Shown: piece after piece, positions 51,754 through 60,823 of the stretch
How positions within the stretch are numbered: position 1 is the first letter of the stretch
Layout: each line of letters begins with the position of its first letter
Assembly: GCA_020161395.1 (NCBI GenBank)
Contig: JAIUOE010000001.1
Coordinates: 372,001-436,000, forward strand
Reading direction: 5' to 3'
Length of the DNA stretch: 64,000 bases
Source of the DNA: Bacteroidota bacterium
GTDB taxonomy: Bacteria; Bacteroidota; Ignavibacteria; Ignavibacteriales; Ignavibacteriaceae
Position numbers and translations under genes: made by a program
Notes under the pieces: model-generated
Databases searched by the model: none
Seen by the model: the letters and a program-made list of their open reading frames with translations, nothing else
Told to the model about the DNA's origin: nothing

Positions 51754-52302
51754 ATGCTTAAACACATTTTATTTATCGGAATACTTATTCTTTTTGTAGC
51801 TGTTGCTGCAGCCGTGGCTATCAACAAACACAGCCAGTTGGAGCAGATGGAAAGCACAAAGAGGAGCATTCAGGATTCGACCGTAAATGATAAAAAAGGA
51901 AAAAATGTGAAAGACAAAGTTGTGAAAACCGAAGAGGAATGGAAAAGCCTGCTGACGGAGGAACAGTTCTTCGTTATGAGGCAGAAAGGGACAGAAAGAC
52001 CCTTCACAGGTGAATACTGGGATCATAAAGCTGCGGGAGTTTATAAATGTGCGGGATGCGGAACCGTTCTTTTTGCTTCAGATACAAAATTTGATGCCCA
52101 TTGCGGCTGGCCCAGTTTCTATGCCCCTAAAGACAGCAATATCATAGCGGAACATACCGACCGCTCCTATGGAATGGTGAGAACTGAAGTGACCTGCGAC
52201 AAATGTGGTGCCCACCTTGGACATGTCTTTAATGACGGACCCAAACCGACGGGATTGAGATATTGCATCAACTCGGCAGCTCTGAAGTTCGAAAAACAGT
52301 AA
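51754..52302 (+). CDS. msrB: Membrane-anchored peptide methionine sulfoxide reductase B
   Basis: The 182-residue protein has an amino-terminal membrane helix ([20 protein letters not shown]) that either anchors or exports it, a basic linker and the MsrB domain (about 60-180). Zinc is bound by C99/C102 and C148/C151. The catalytic Cys171 is in [12 protein letters not shown], and CGWPSFY and [20 protein letters not shown] are typical. It reduces methionine-R-sulfoxide in proteins, here apparently in the envelope. GAGG lies six bases before the ATG. A terminator follows. Confidence 0.93.
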   Translation: MLKHILFIGILILFVAVAAAVAINKHSQLEQMESTKRSIQDSTVNDKKGKNVKDKVVKTEEEWKSLLTEEQFFVMRQKGTERPFTGEYWDHKAAGVYKCAGCGTVLFASDTKFDAHCGWPSFYAPKDSNIIAEHTDRSYGMVRTEVTCDKCGAHLGHVFNDGPKPTGLRYCINSAALKFEKQ

Positions 52303-52321
52303 TAGATGAATTTAAAACATG

Positions 52322-52358
52322 CAGACCCGGAATATTCCATCCCGGGTCTGTTTCATTT
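52322..52358 (+). terminator. Intrinsic terminator of msrB
   Basis: CAGACCCGG (52322-52330) pairs perfectly with CCGGGTCTG (52342-52350), followed by TTTCATTTT. It may also serve the convergent aminotransferase gene. Confidence 0.75.
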
Positions 52359-52366
52359 TAAAGAAG

Positions 52367-53537
52367 TCAGGGAAGTTTTGCCATGGCAATTACTTCAGTG
52401 AATGCAGAAAAGAACTGATCAAGCTCCTCTTTTTCAATAATCAATGGAGGGAGAAGCCGGATAACCCGGTCGTTGGTACAGTTCACTAAAAATTTTCGTT
52501 TCAGCATCTCCTGAACTATTCCCGCTCCGGGAAATGTCAGTTCCACACCGGTCATTAGTCCCTTGCCCCGCACCTCCTTTATTTTTTCAGGAAATTGATT
52601 TTGAAGCTCTTTCAGTTTTTGGATCAGGTATTCTCCCTTTTCTTTGGCATTTTCCATCAGTCCTTTCTCGAAGACTTCCTTCATCACTACAATTCCTGCG
52701 GCACAACTTACAGGATTACCGCCAAATGTGGTTCCGTGTCTTCCCGGTGTAAGAATTTCGGAGTATTCCTTGCTTACGAGCAGGGCACCGAGCGGGAGTC
52801 CGCCTCCAATCGCTTTTGCCGTGAGTATCATATCGGGGATGAAATTAAAATGTTCGTGGGAGAATGGCTTGCCGGTTCTTCCGATGCCGCACTGGATACA
52901 GTCAGAAATGACGAGAAATCCGAATTTTTTTCTTAATTCTTCAAGTTTTGCGACAAATTCACCCGTAACAGAGTATATTCCTCCCTCTCCCTGAATGAAT
53001 TCAAGAAAAACAGCGGCAGTGTTTTCATCAACTTTCTCAACCAGATCATCGATATCATTGTACCTGATCATTCCCGTTTTGGGGAGAAGCGGTCCAAATC
53101 CTTTTTGGTATTTCTCCTTGTGGGTAAGTGAAAGTCCGCCGTATGTCCTGCCGTGAAATCCGCCAGAGAGAGAATAAATCATTTTTTCACTCCCTTTTGC
53201 GGCACGGATCAGCTTAATTGCCGCTTCCACAGTTTCGGTTCCGCTGTTGGTGAAAAAGAGTTTCTCCATTCCGGAGTATTTTATCAGGAGTGACGCCATT
53301 TCAATCTGCACATCCGTCAGGAACATGTTTGACAAATGCCCAAATCTTCCGATTTGTTTGGAAACTGCCTCAACTACTCCGGGGTGAGCATATCCGAGAG
53401 CATTTACAGCGAGACCGCCGAACAGATCGAGATACTTCTCTCCGTCTTTTGTAATAAGGTATGACCCGCTGCCATGATCAATATCGATCTGCAGTCGGTT
53501 GTATGTATTCAGAAAATACGATTCAGCTAAATTCATG
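52367..53537 (-). CDS. Class III aminotransferase, N-acetyl-DAP or N-acetylornithine aminotransferase (ArgD/PatA-like)
   Basis: I start at ATG 53537, with AGAGGA eight bases upstream, not 53563, giving 389 residues. PLP-dependent class III motifs are NSGTETVEAAIKL, SGGFHGRTYGGLSLTHK, FIQGEGG, TAKAIGGGLPLG with Schiff-base Lys241 and HGTTFGGNP. The D-E-x-Q loop is changed to DCIQCG (Asp212, Cys213, Cys216). The gene is divergent from dapA-dapB-dapH-lysC and so probably supplies the aminotransferase step of the acetyl-DAP lysine pathway, converting N-acetyl-2-amino-6-oxopimelate to N-acetyl-LL-DAP. N-acetylornithine aminotransferase remains possible. A TAAGTTTG element lies at 53596-53589 on its strand. 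Confidence 0.88.
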
Positions 53538-53588
53538 CAAAAAATCCTCTTTTTTAATTTCAAAATTGCTGATTTTGCCTTTTCCTGC

Positions 53589-53596
53589 CAAACTTA
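53589..53596 (-). promoter_or_regulatory. Candidate -7 promoter element (TAAGTTTG) for the aminotransferase gene
   Basis: Minus-strand match to TAnnTTTG, 51 bases before ATG 53537. It sits between the two divergent halves of the lysine cluster. Confidence 0.4.
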
Positions 53597-53650
53597 ATAA
53601 TTCATTATATTTATTATTAGGTTTTAATAATTTCTAAAGGACAGCAACGA

Positions 53651-54526
53651 ATGTTCAAAGGAACAGGAACTGCCATAATAACACCGTTTCTTGAAGATGG
53701 TGGTGTGGACTACAATTCTTTAAAAAACTTTATCCGTTTCCAGATCGACAATGGTGTCGAAATGCTCATCGTCCTCGGAACCACCGGAGAAGCACCCGTA
53801 ATCGAGGAAGATGAACGGGAAAAAATTATCGCTACTGTTGTGGAAGCGAACAACGGGAAGGCGAAAGTAATTGTCGGAACCGGCACAAACAGCACCTCCC
53901 ATGTTGTAAAAAACAACACAGTAGCTGAAAAACTCGGAGCAGACGGACTCCTTATCGTGAATCCTTACTACAACAAAGGAACACAGGCAAGCGTTTATGA
54001 ACATTACAAATATATCGCTGAAAAGACCGAACTCCCGATAATTTTGTATAATGTGCCGTCCCGTACTGCCATGAACATGCTTCCCGATACGATGCTCAGG
54101 ATACACAGTGACTGCAAAAATGTTGTGGCGATAAAAGAAGCATCCGGCAACATTTCACAAATAGCAAAACTTCTCGCTGCGGCTCCCGAAACCCTCACCG
54201 TCCTCTCGGGAAATGACGACCAGACACTCCCGATTATGGCTCTTGGCGGCAAGGGTGTTATCTCCGTCTTTTCCAATGTTTTCCCGAGGGAAATGAGTGA
54301 CCTGACCACTGCCATGCTCGAAGGAAGAAACGGGGATGCGTTAAAAATTCACAACAAATATCTCGATATGATGAACCTCCTGTTCATCGAAACCAGTCCC
54401 TCTCCCGTTAAAGCGGCCTGTTCTATTCTGGGACTCTGCAAAAACACACTTCGCATGCCTCTCGCTCCTGTTTCTGATAGAAGCTGTGAACTGATCAGAT
54501 TGGCTATTAACAAACTGAAAGCTTAA
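53651..54526 (+). CDS. dapA: 4-hydroxy-tetrahydrodipicolinate synthase
   Basis: The 291-residue enzyme condenses pyruvate and aspartate semialdehyde, the first step of the DAP/lysine branch. It has the GTTGEAPVIEEDE loop (Thr44/Thr45), Tyr133 in ILYNVPSRTA, the Schiff-base Lys162 in VAIKEASGN and LSGNDDQTLPIMALGGKGVISV. The length is that of the family. It is the first gene of the plus-strand operon; dapB follows after two bases. A clear TAnnTTTG is not visible upstream. Confidence 0.95.
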   Translation: MFKGTGTAIITPFLEDGGVDYNSLKNFIRFQIDNGVEMLIVLGTTGEAPVIEEDEREKIIATVVEANNGKAKVIVGTGTNSTSHVVKNNTVAEKLGADGLLIVNPYYNKGTQASVYEHYKYIAEKTELPIILYNVPSRTAMNMLPDTMLRIHSDCKNVVAIKEASGNISQIAKLLAAAPETLTVLSGNDDQTLPIMALGGKGVISVFSNVFPREMSDLTTAMLEGRNGDALKIHNKYLDMMNLLFIETSPSPVKAACSILGLCKNTLRMPLAPVSDRSCELIRLAINKLKA

Positions 54527-54528
54527 AA

Positions 54529-55179
54529 ATGAAATACGGACTGTTTGGCGCTTCCGGCAAAATGGGCAGGGAGCTGCAAAGCGTTTTTTCCGAATCGGGA
54601 CACAAATGCGTTTTTACTCTCGATCTTGAAGGTGTACGACATGATGATGACCCCGAGGTGCTTATCGATTTCTCGCAACCCGAGGTTTTTGACACAGTGC
54701 TCCATCACATGACCAAATTTAAGTGTCCTCTCGTCTCGGGTACCACCGGGTTAAGTCAACTTCAACTCGATGCCTTGAAAGAGTTTTCCAAGGAGCTGCC
54801 GATCGTACAGAGCTACAACTATTCAAAAGGAGTCCAGATACTCCTGAAAGCAACTGCAATTCTGAACGAAAACCTTAAAGGCTGGGATGTGGAGATATCC
54901 GAAACCCACCACCGGTTCAAAAAAGACAAGCCATCGGGAACTGCAATAATGCTAAAAGAGGTTGTCGGGAAAGATGTGCCGGTTTCTTCTCTTCGTCTCG
55001 GAAATGTTCCGGGAGACCACACAATCTATTTTGCGGGTCTTGGCGAAGTGATTTCCATCTCCCATTCTGCGACTAACAGAAGAACTTTTGCCGAAGGAGT
55101 GCTCCTTGCGGCAGAGTTTGTGATGAGCAAAACCACCGGACTCTATTCATTTACAGATGTTGTATTTCATGACAAGTAA
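54529..55179 (+). CDS. dapB: 4-hydroxy-tetrahydrodipicolinate reductase (short form)
   Basis: The 216-residue protein reduces hydroxy-tetrahydrodipicolinate to tetrahydrodipicolinate with NAD(P)H. It has the cofactor loop [25 protein letters not shown] and the family signature [17 protein letters not shown] (catalytic His and Lys). It is about 55 residues shorter than the E. coli enzyme, like the short DapB of Thermotoga-type bacteria. It lies between dapA and dapH with gaps of two and eight bases. Confidence 0.92.
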   Translation: MKYGLFGASGKMGRELQSVFSESGHKCVFTLDLEGVRHDDDPEVLIDFSQPEVFDTVLHHMTKFKCPLVSGTTGLSQLQLDALKEFSKELPIVQSYNYSKGVQILLKATAILNENLKGWDVEISETHHRFKKDKPSGTAIMLKEVVGKDVPVSSLRLGNVPGDHTIYFAGLGEVISISHSATNRRTFAEGVLLAAEFVMSKTTGLYSFTDVVFHDK

Positions 55180-55187
55180 CGGATAAC

Positions 55188-55886
55188 ATGGACTCTTACG
55201 AAATAATCGATTTTATAGCAAAAGCCACAAAAAAAACGCCGGTGAAGGCTTATCTTGCGGGTAATCTCGCGGGAATTGACTTCTCGGACCTGGAGTTTTA
55301 CGGCGATCACAAATGGGGAGTGCTCTTCTGCGAGCACTCCGAACTTGTTGCCCTGCTCGAAACCCACAAGGAGAAATTTTCACACTACCGGATTGAAAAC
55401 GACAGAAGACACTCGGCAGTACCACTTCTCGACCTTACCAAAGTGAATTCGAGAATAGAACCGGGTGCCATTATCCGGGACAAGGTTGATATCGGCAACA
55501 ATTGCGTCATTATGATGGGAGCCGTGATCAATATAGGTGCTGTTATTGGTGACCGGACAATGATCGACATGAATGTGGTGGTAGGCGGTCGGGCAATAGT
55601 GGGAAAAGACTGTCACATTGGTGCCGGTACTGTTCTTGCAGGTGTGATCGAGCCCCCGAATGCGGAACCTGTAGTGGTTGGCGACAAGGTGGTTATCGGT
55701 GCAAATGCTGTCGTGCTTGAAGGAATAAAGATTGGCGAGGGCGCAGTGGTTGCCGCAGGTGCAATTGTTGTCTCCGATGTGGAGCCTTACACGGTTGTGG
55801 CGGGAGTTCCGGCTCGGGTAATCAAAAAAGTTGACGAAAAGACAAAGTCGAAAACCATAATAATGGATTCTCTTAGGAGTCTGTAG
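55188..55886 (+). CDS. dapH: Tetrahydrodipicolinate N-acetyltransferase
   Basis: The 232-residue protein matches DapH rather than the succinylase DapD. The amino end [20 protein letters not shown] and the substrate region [14 protein letters not shown] are those of the acetyltransferase. The left-handed beta-helix hexapeptides follow ([62 protein letters not shown]). It acetylates tetrahydrodipicolinate and so fixes the pathway as the acetyl-DAP route. lysC begins two bases after its stop. Confidence 0.95.
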   Translation: MDSYEIIDFIAKATKKTPVKAYLAGNLAGIDFSDLEFYGDHKWGVLFCEHSELVALLETHKEKFSHYRIENDRRHSAVPLLDLTKVNSRIEPGAIIRDKVDIGNNCVIMMGAVINIGAVIGDRTMIDMNVVVGGRAIVGKDCHIGAGTVLAGVIEPPNAEPVVVGDKVVIGANAVVLEGIKIGEGAVVAAGAIVVSDVEPYTVVAGVPARVIKKVDEKTKSKTIIMDSLRSL

Positions 55887-55888
55887 AG

Positions 55889-57091
55889 ATGGGTACCACA
55901 CTTGTCGTTCAGAAATTTGGAGGAAGCTCCGTTGCTGATGCACAAAAAATTCTGGGTGTTGCCGCCCGGATAGCAAAACGGGTGGATGCCGGATTTAAGT
56001 TGATTATTGTTGTCTCGGCAATGGGAAAAAGCACCGATGGTTTGATTAAACTCGCAAAAGAAGTGTCACCCGATCCCGATCCGAGAGAGTATGACATGCT
56101 GCTTAGCACCGGGGAACAGGTTTCAGTCTCTTTGGTCTCCATGGCTCTTAAAGATCTTGGAGTGAAGAGCAAATCCCTCAATGCTTTTCAAGCTGGGATA
56201 AAGACCACCAAAAGCCACACTCAGGCAAAAATCCTCCACTTCGATACAGATTACCTGAAAGAACAGTTAAAGGAATATGATGTTCTTGTGGTTACAGGTT
56301 TTCAGGGAGTTACTGAGGATTGGGAGATTACGACCCTGGGAAGAGGGGGGTCAGACACTTCAGCCGTTGCCCTCGCCTCTGCTCTTGGAGTCGATTGTGA
56401 AATTTACAGCGATGTGGCAGGAATCTACACAACCGACCCGAAGCTGCACCCGAATGCCAAAAAACTTAAGCAGGTCTCCTATGACGAGATGCTCGAAATG
56501 GCTTCGCTCGGTGCAAAAGTTCTTCACAGCCGCTCAGTGGAAATCGCCAAAAAATTCAATATTAACCTCTATTGTGGTTCAACTTTTTCAGACGAGGAAG
56601 GAAGTTATGTCGTGAACGAAGATATTTTGATTGAAGAACCCGTTGTCACCGGCTGCAGTGTGACCGAAAACGAAACCCAGGTAATTATAAAAAAACTCCC
56701 TGTTGACTACTCAATCGTGCAAAGCCTTTTCGAAAGGGTTGCTGCCGAGGGATTGAATGTCGATATGATTTCGATGATCAACACGGGAGACGAACTCGTC
56801 GTTTCCTTCACCGTCATTTCGGAGAAAATAAAAGACCTCGACGCTGCCATCACCCGCTCTCTCTCAGGTATCGATACTCATGTGGTTGAGTATCATTCAG
56901 ACTATTTGAAACTCTCTGTAGTGGGAATCGGCATGAAGTCAGAGGGAGGTGTAGCTGCTACATTTTTCCGCGCCTTAAAAAACATTCCCGTGAAACTTGT
57001 TACCACTTCCGAGATAAAAATTTCCTGTCTGATCGACAAGCAATTCAAAGAGGAAGCAGTAAACAATATCGTTAATGCATTCAATTTATAA
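55889..57091 (+). CDS. lysC: Aspartate kinase
   Basis: The 400-residue enzyme phosphorylates aspartate at the head of the lysine/threonine/methionine pathway. It has the KFGGSSVAD nucleotide loop, LSTGEQVSVSL, VVTGFQGV, TLGRGGSDTSAVALA and TTDPKLHPNAKKL. Two ACT domains at the carboxyl end (VTGCSVTENETQVIIKKL and YLKLSVVGIGMK) would give feedback control, probably by lysine given the operon. The next gene begins six bases after the stop. Confidence 0.95.
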   Translation: MGTTLVVQKFGGSSVADAQKILGVAARIAKRVDAGFKLIIVVSAMGKSTDGLIKLAKEVSPDPDPREYDMLLSTGEQVSVSLVSMALKDLGVKSKSLNAFQAGIKTTKSHTQAKILHFDTDYLKEQLKEYDVLVVTGFQGVTEDWEITTLGRGGSDTSAVALASALGVDCEIYSDVAGIYTTDPKLHPNAKKLKQVSYDEMLEMASLGAKVLHSRSVEIAKKFNINLYCGSTFSDEEGSYVVNEDILIEEPVVTGCSVTENETQVIIKKLPVDYSIVQSLFERVAAEGLNVDMISMINTGDELVVSFTVISEKIKDLDAAITRSLSGIDTHVVEYHSDYLKLSVVGIGMKSEGGVAATFFRALKNIPVKLVTTSEIKISCLIDKQFKEEAVNNIVNAFNL

Positions 57092-57097
57092 TACATC

Positions 57098-58192
57098 ATG
57101 CTAAAACCCGTCGAACTAAGGCACAAACTCCACAGCCTCCCCGAACTTATGTATCAGGAGTTTGAGACCACTAAAACCCTGGTTGAAAATATCTCGGAAA
57201 TCCCCGGAATCGTGATCCATCGCCCCCTTGAAACAGGACTTGTGGTGGAATACACCGTGAACAATGGTGACTACCTCCTCTTCCGTGCCGATATTGATGC
57301 CCTGCCCATAGTTGAGGAGACGGGACTCCCTTTTGCATCGACGAACAATCTGATGCACGCCTGCGGACACGATGTGCACACCTCAATCCTCTACCGTTTT
57401 TTGCTTGAAGTGGTGAAAAAGAAGGGTGACCGCAATATCCTTTTCCTTTTTCAACCTGCCGAAGAGGGGGGTGGCGGAGCACTTAAAATGCTTGAATCGG
57501 GTGTTTTCGATCAATTCAACATTTCAAAAGCCTTTGCCCTGCATGTAACCGACGATTATGACAGAGGTACCATCGCTTCAACTCCGGGTGTACTCTTCGC
57601 CTCGGCAAATGAAATTGTTCTTGAGTTCCACGGCAGGCAGGCGCATGTCGCCTTCCCTGAAAACGGGATTCACGCTTTCGACGGGCTCATGGCTTATCTC
57701 TCCCGTGCAAAAAAACTGATTGAACCAAAAAAAGATACCATGCTCTTCGGATACGGAAAAATTCAGTCCGGTACCGCACGCAACATCATCCCGGCACATG
57801 CAGTAGCGGAATGTACCATAAGAGCTTTGAATATTGACGATTCCTGGTGGTTCATCGACCAACTCAAAACCCTCTCGAAAGAGGTTGAAAAAGAAACGGG
57901 AGTAAAAACCGAAGTCATCCATGGTGATCCCTATCTTGAAGTGGTTGTTGACAAAGCCTTATACCATAAATACACTCCGGTTCTCTCTAAAGATTTCATC
58001 GTCATCGACTGTGGCAGCAAAATGACAGGTGAAGACTTTGGCTTCATCTCGAAAAAATACCCCTCCTTCATGTTTTGGCTCGGTACCTCCACCGGCGAAA
58101 GACACGGACTCCATACCCCAAAATTCTTTCCCCCCGACGAAACAATAGAAGACGGCTTTAAAGCTTTTTGGAGGATTTTGGAGGGGGAGTGA
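57098..58192 (+). CDS. M20-family amidohydrolase, probable N-acetyl-DAP deacetylase
   Basis: The 364-residue protein has the M20D fold: RADIDALPI (first metal Asp), MHACGHDVHTS with metal-binding His, FLFQPAEEGGGGA with the catalytic Glu pair, and FAS.NEIVLEFHGRQAHVAFPE in the dimerisation domain. In the operon with dapA, dapB, dapH and lysC it most likely removes the acetyl group from N-acetyl-LL-DAP (like B. subtilis YkuR/DapL). Related enzymes act on N-acyl amino acids or hippurate, so the assignment rests on context. Confidence 0.9.
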   Translation: MLKPVELRHKLHSLPELMYQEFETTKTLVENISEIPGIVIHRPLETGLVVEYTVNNGDYLLFRADIDALPIVEETGLPFASTNNLMHACGHDVHTSILYRFLLEVVKKKGDRNILFLFQPAEEGGGGALKMLESGVFDQFNISKAFALHVTDDYDRGTIASTPGVLFASANEIVLEFHGRQAHVAFPENGIHAFDGLMAYLSRAKKLIEPKKDTMLFGYGKIQSGTARNIIPAHAVAECTIRALNIDDSWWFIDQLKTLSKEVEKETGVKTEVIHGDPYLEVVVDKALYHKYTPVLSKDFIVIDCGSKMTGEDFGFISKKYPSFMFWLGTSTGERHGLHTPKFFPPDETIEDGFKAFWRILEGE

Positions 58193-58344
58193 GGGGATAT
58201 TGAAATGTATGACTCTTCAGTTGACCTATAAACTTAATATTCAACAAGCCGTCAAATCTTAATCTAGTGATTTGCAGAAACAGAGACTGAGGCTAATTTT
58301 ACTTTCGATTTCTCAGGGTTCTTTTATTTTTCCAAAACATTATC

Positions 58345-58352
58345 TATTTTTG
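58345..58352 (+). promoter_or_regulatory. Candidate -7 promoter element (TATTTTTG) for the BNR-repeat gene
   Basis: Exact TAnnTTTG match 28 bases before ATG 58381, with TTTT at the 19-base spacing upstream as a weak -33 element. Confidence 0.48.
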
Positions 58353-58380
58353 TGGTATAATATTATTATCCGATGGAAAA

Positions 58381-60741
58381 ATGAAAAAACTCATACTTCT
58401 TACAATTCTTTTACTTAACTCTTTTGCCATTGCGCAATGGCTTCCTCTCAATGTGAAACTTTCCGGTTTTCCTTTTTTTAACGGGGGTATGTACACTGAC
58501 AGCAGAATTGCGTTTCTCTCTGGTGGTACGAATGTTTTCTTTAAATCTTTCGATCAAGGCAAGACCTGGACCTTCGAGGCACTTCCTGCCGGAGCACGAC
58601 CCTTCAGTTTTGCCGTCTCCGCAGGTGGACATATGATGGGGGTTGAATCAAATATTTCCGGTTACTGGTTTTCCGATAATTTGGCAGGCTACTGGCGTTT
58701 TATTCAAGGTATGTCTGTAAGTGAGGCTGTTTCTGACATAGAAGGCAGCAGGCAAAATATCTTCTTTGTATCACTAGAAAAAAGCATTTACCGCAAAACT
58801 GGTGCTGCGAACTGGTTGACCAAATGCAATCTCCAGCTTGTTGGAACTGAGACGATCAAGAAGATTGAAGCATTCAAAGACACAGGAGAACTTTTTGCTG
58901 CCACTTCCGCCGGCAGGGTTTATAAAAGTAACGATGACGGACTGAGTTTTTTCGAATCCGTTAATATCAACGCCGATATCACTTTGATGGAAACATACGC
59001 TACAAATAATATCGCCTTCACAACAACAAGAAATTCTCAACAAATGCTCTACATCTCCTCCGACAGAGGACTAACCTGGGATTCGATTGCTCTTTCTGTT
59101 CCTCTTGCTGAATTCCAAATGAACTCCGTCTTAAAGGGTATCGCCAGATCCTCTTCAAACGATTTGTACCGCACGACAGATGGCATGCGCACCTGGATAC
59201 TTTGCCCAGGATTAAAAGTTATAAAGATTGGTGTCACCAAAGACGAAAATGGAATAGCAATGACCCCCGACTATCTGATTTACACCACATCAAATGCTGG
59301 CGAAAATTGGGAAATTGGCTCGGAATTAAACACTTTTGGAATCAGAGGGATAGAGGTGCTTCCGGACAATTCCGCTTATGCCTTTACGGTCGAAGGGGCA
59401 CTTTACAGGTCGGGCAACTATGGCATGACCTGGAACCGGATTCATGACTCGCTCCCTGCAACAATTACCCGACTTGACAGGGAGAGCGACACTACACTTC
59501 TCGCTTACTCAACAAGCGGTACGGTTCTTCGCTACAGTTCATTAACAGGATTGATCACAGACATCTCCAATCTGTTTCCGGTGTTCGATCAGCCTCTTTA
59601 CAAGTACGGAAACACCCTTTTTGCTCTAAAAAACAAGCAAATGCTACACTTCTCAGAAAATAGCGGGCTTACCTGGACAAACCGCCCCATACCCGATTCT
59701 GCTGTTGTAAATTTTTTCTTCGCTGCAGATTCGTTTTTCTATATAGCTTCGAATGATGGTTCATTTTTTGAATCCTCCGACAAGGGAGTTACATGGAGCA
59801 AGAAAAGGCTAAGCTATGTCACTGGAGACAAAATTCTGTTTATATACAGAAACGGGCTCAGATTGTGGGCGTCCTCGACGCAAAGTAAAATGTACTTTTC
59901 TAAGGACGGAGGTGTCATTTGGACTCCGGTTGACTTTAAAAATACTTATCGGGCTTTTTATTGCCACAAAAACCTTTGGCTGATGCAAGTTAATTCAGGT
60001 GAAACCTATCAAACAAATGATGAAGGAAGAACCTGGCAGCGAACAGTACACTTTCCGGCCGAACTAACAATGGCTACGGTAAAAGTGAACACCCGGGGTT
60101 TCGGGCTTATGGTAGATGCAAATGGGAAAATGTACCGGATGCATAATGGCGGTCTTCCTGTGGAACTGACCTCCTTTAATGCTGAAGTGGTGTCTCAGGG
60201 TATAATCCTCACTTGGGAGACGGCTTCGGAAACAAACAACCATGGATTCTATTTACAACGACGAAACAGCGGAATTTGGAGCGATATCGCTTTCATTCCT
60301 GGTAAGGGAACATCGCTTGAACGCTCAAGCTACTTTTTCATGGACGAACTTAAGCCTCAAAAGGGGGACTCAAACTACTACCGACTGAAACAGGTCGATT
60401 TTTCAGGTGAGTTTTCGTTCAGCAATCAGGTGGCCGTTGGTTTTACACCCTATACTCTCGAACTCGACCAGAACTATCCGAATCCATTCAGTGTTGGGGG
60501 TGAAGACCATGACAGCAAGACACAGATACGATTCCGCCTTCCAGAAGATGGCAACACCTCACTCAAAGTTTTCGACGCCCGTGGAAGAGAAGTTGACGAA
60601 CTTTTCACAGGTTACCTCCCTGCCGGTGAGCATGTTTACACTTTCCCCGCAAACGGCACCTCACACGCGAGCGGTGTCTATTTCTATGAACTACGATTCA
60701 ACGGAAATGTAAAACGGGGGAAGATGATGCTTTTGCGATGA
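58381..60741 (+). CDS. T9SS-sorted protein with ten BNR/Asp-box repeats
   Basis: The 786-residue protein has a signal peptide (KKLILLTILLLNSFAIA). About ten Asp-box/BNR repeats of the form SxDxGxTW follow, seen for example as SFDQGKTW, SSDRGLTW, TSNAGENW, SENSGLTW, SSDKGVTW, SKDGGVIW and TNDEGRTW. They imply two linked beta-propellers of the sialidase/photosystem-stability-factor type. The carboxyl end is a T9SS sorting domain (NYPNPFSVGGE, TSLKVFDARGREV, final GKMMLLR). The propellers could bind or process glycans, but the sialidase Arg triad is not evident. A separate transcription unit is implied by the TATTTTTG element upstream. Confidence 0.88.
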   Translation: MKKLILLTILLLNSFAIAQWLPLNVKLSGFPFFNGGMYTDSRIAFLSGGTNVFFKSFDQGKTWTFEALPAGARPFSFAVSAGGHMMGVESNISGYWFSDNLAGYWRFIQGMSVSEAVSDIEGSRQNIFFVSLEKSIYRKTGAANWLTKCNLQLVGTETIKKIEAFKDTGELFAATSAGRVYKSNDDGLSFFESVNINADITLMETYATNNIAFTTTRNSQQMLYISSDRGLTWDSIALSVPLAEFQMNSVLKGIARSSSNDLYRTTDGMRTWILCPGLKVIKIGVTKDENGIAMTPDYLIYTTSNAGENWEIGSELNTFGIRGIEVLPDNSAYAFTVEGALYRSGNYGMTWNRIHDSLPATITRLDRESDTTLLAYSTSGTVLRYSSLTGLITDISNLFPVFDQPLYKYGNTLFALKNKQMLHFSENSGLTWTNRPIPDSAVVNFFFAADSFFYIASNDGSFFESSDKGVTWSKKRLSYVTGDKILFIYRNGLRLWASSTQSKMYFSKDGGVIWTPVDFKNTYRAFYCHKNLWLMQVNSGETYQTNDEGRTWQRTVHFPAELTMATVKVNTRGFGLMVDANGKMYRMHNGGLPVELTSFNAEVVSQGIILTWETASETNNHGFYLQRRNSGIWSDIAFIPGKGTSLERSSYFFMDELKPQKGDSNYYRLKQVDFSGEFSFSNQVAVGFTPYTLELDQNYPNPFSVGGEDHDSKTQIRFRLPEDGNTSLKVFDARGREVDELFTGYLPAGEHVYTFPANGTSHASGVYFYELRFNGNVKRGKMMLLR

Positions 60742-60823
60742 GACGGGGAGTGAACCTCGATATCCTGTTACGGACTAATTTATTTATATTAACTGTCCAT
60801 TAATTAAAAATTCAGAACAGCCG

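Noticed and set aside
55380-55976. 198-codon ORF antisense to dapH
   Set aside because: His/Asn-rich mirror of the hexapeptide repeats; dapH is certain.
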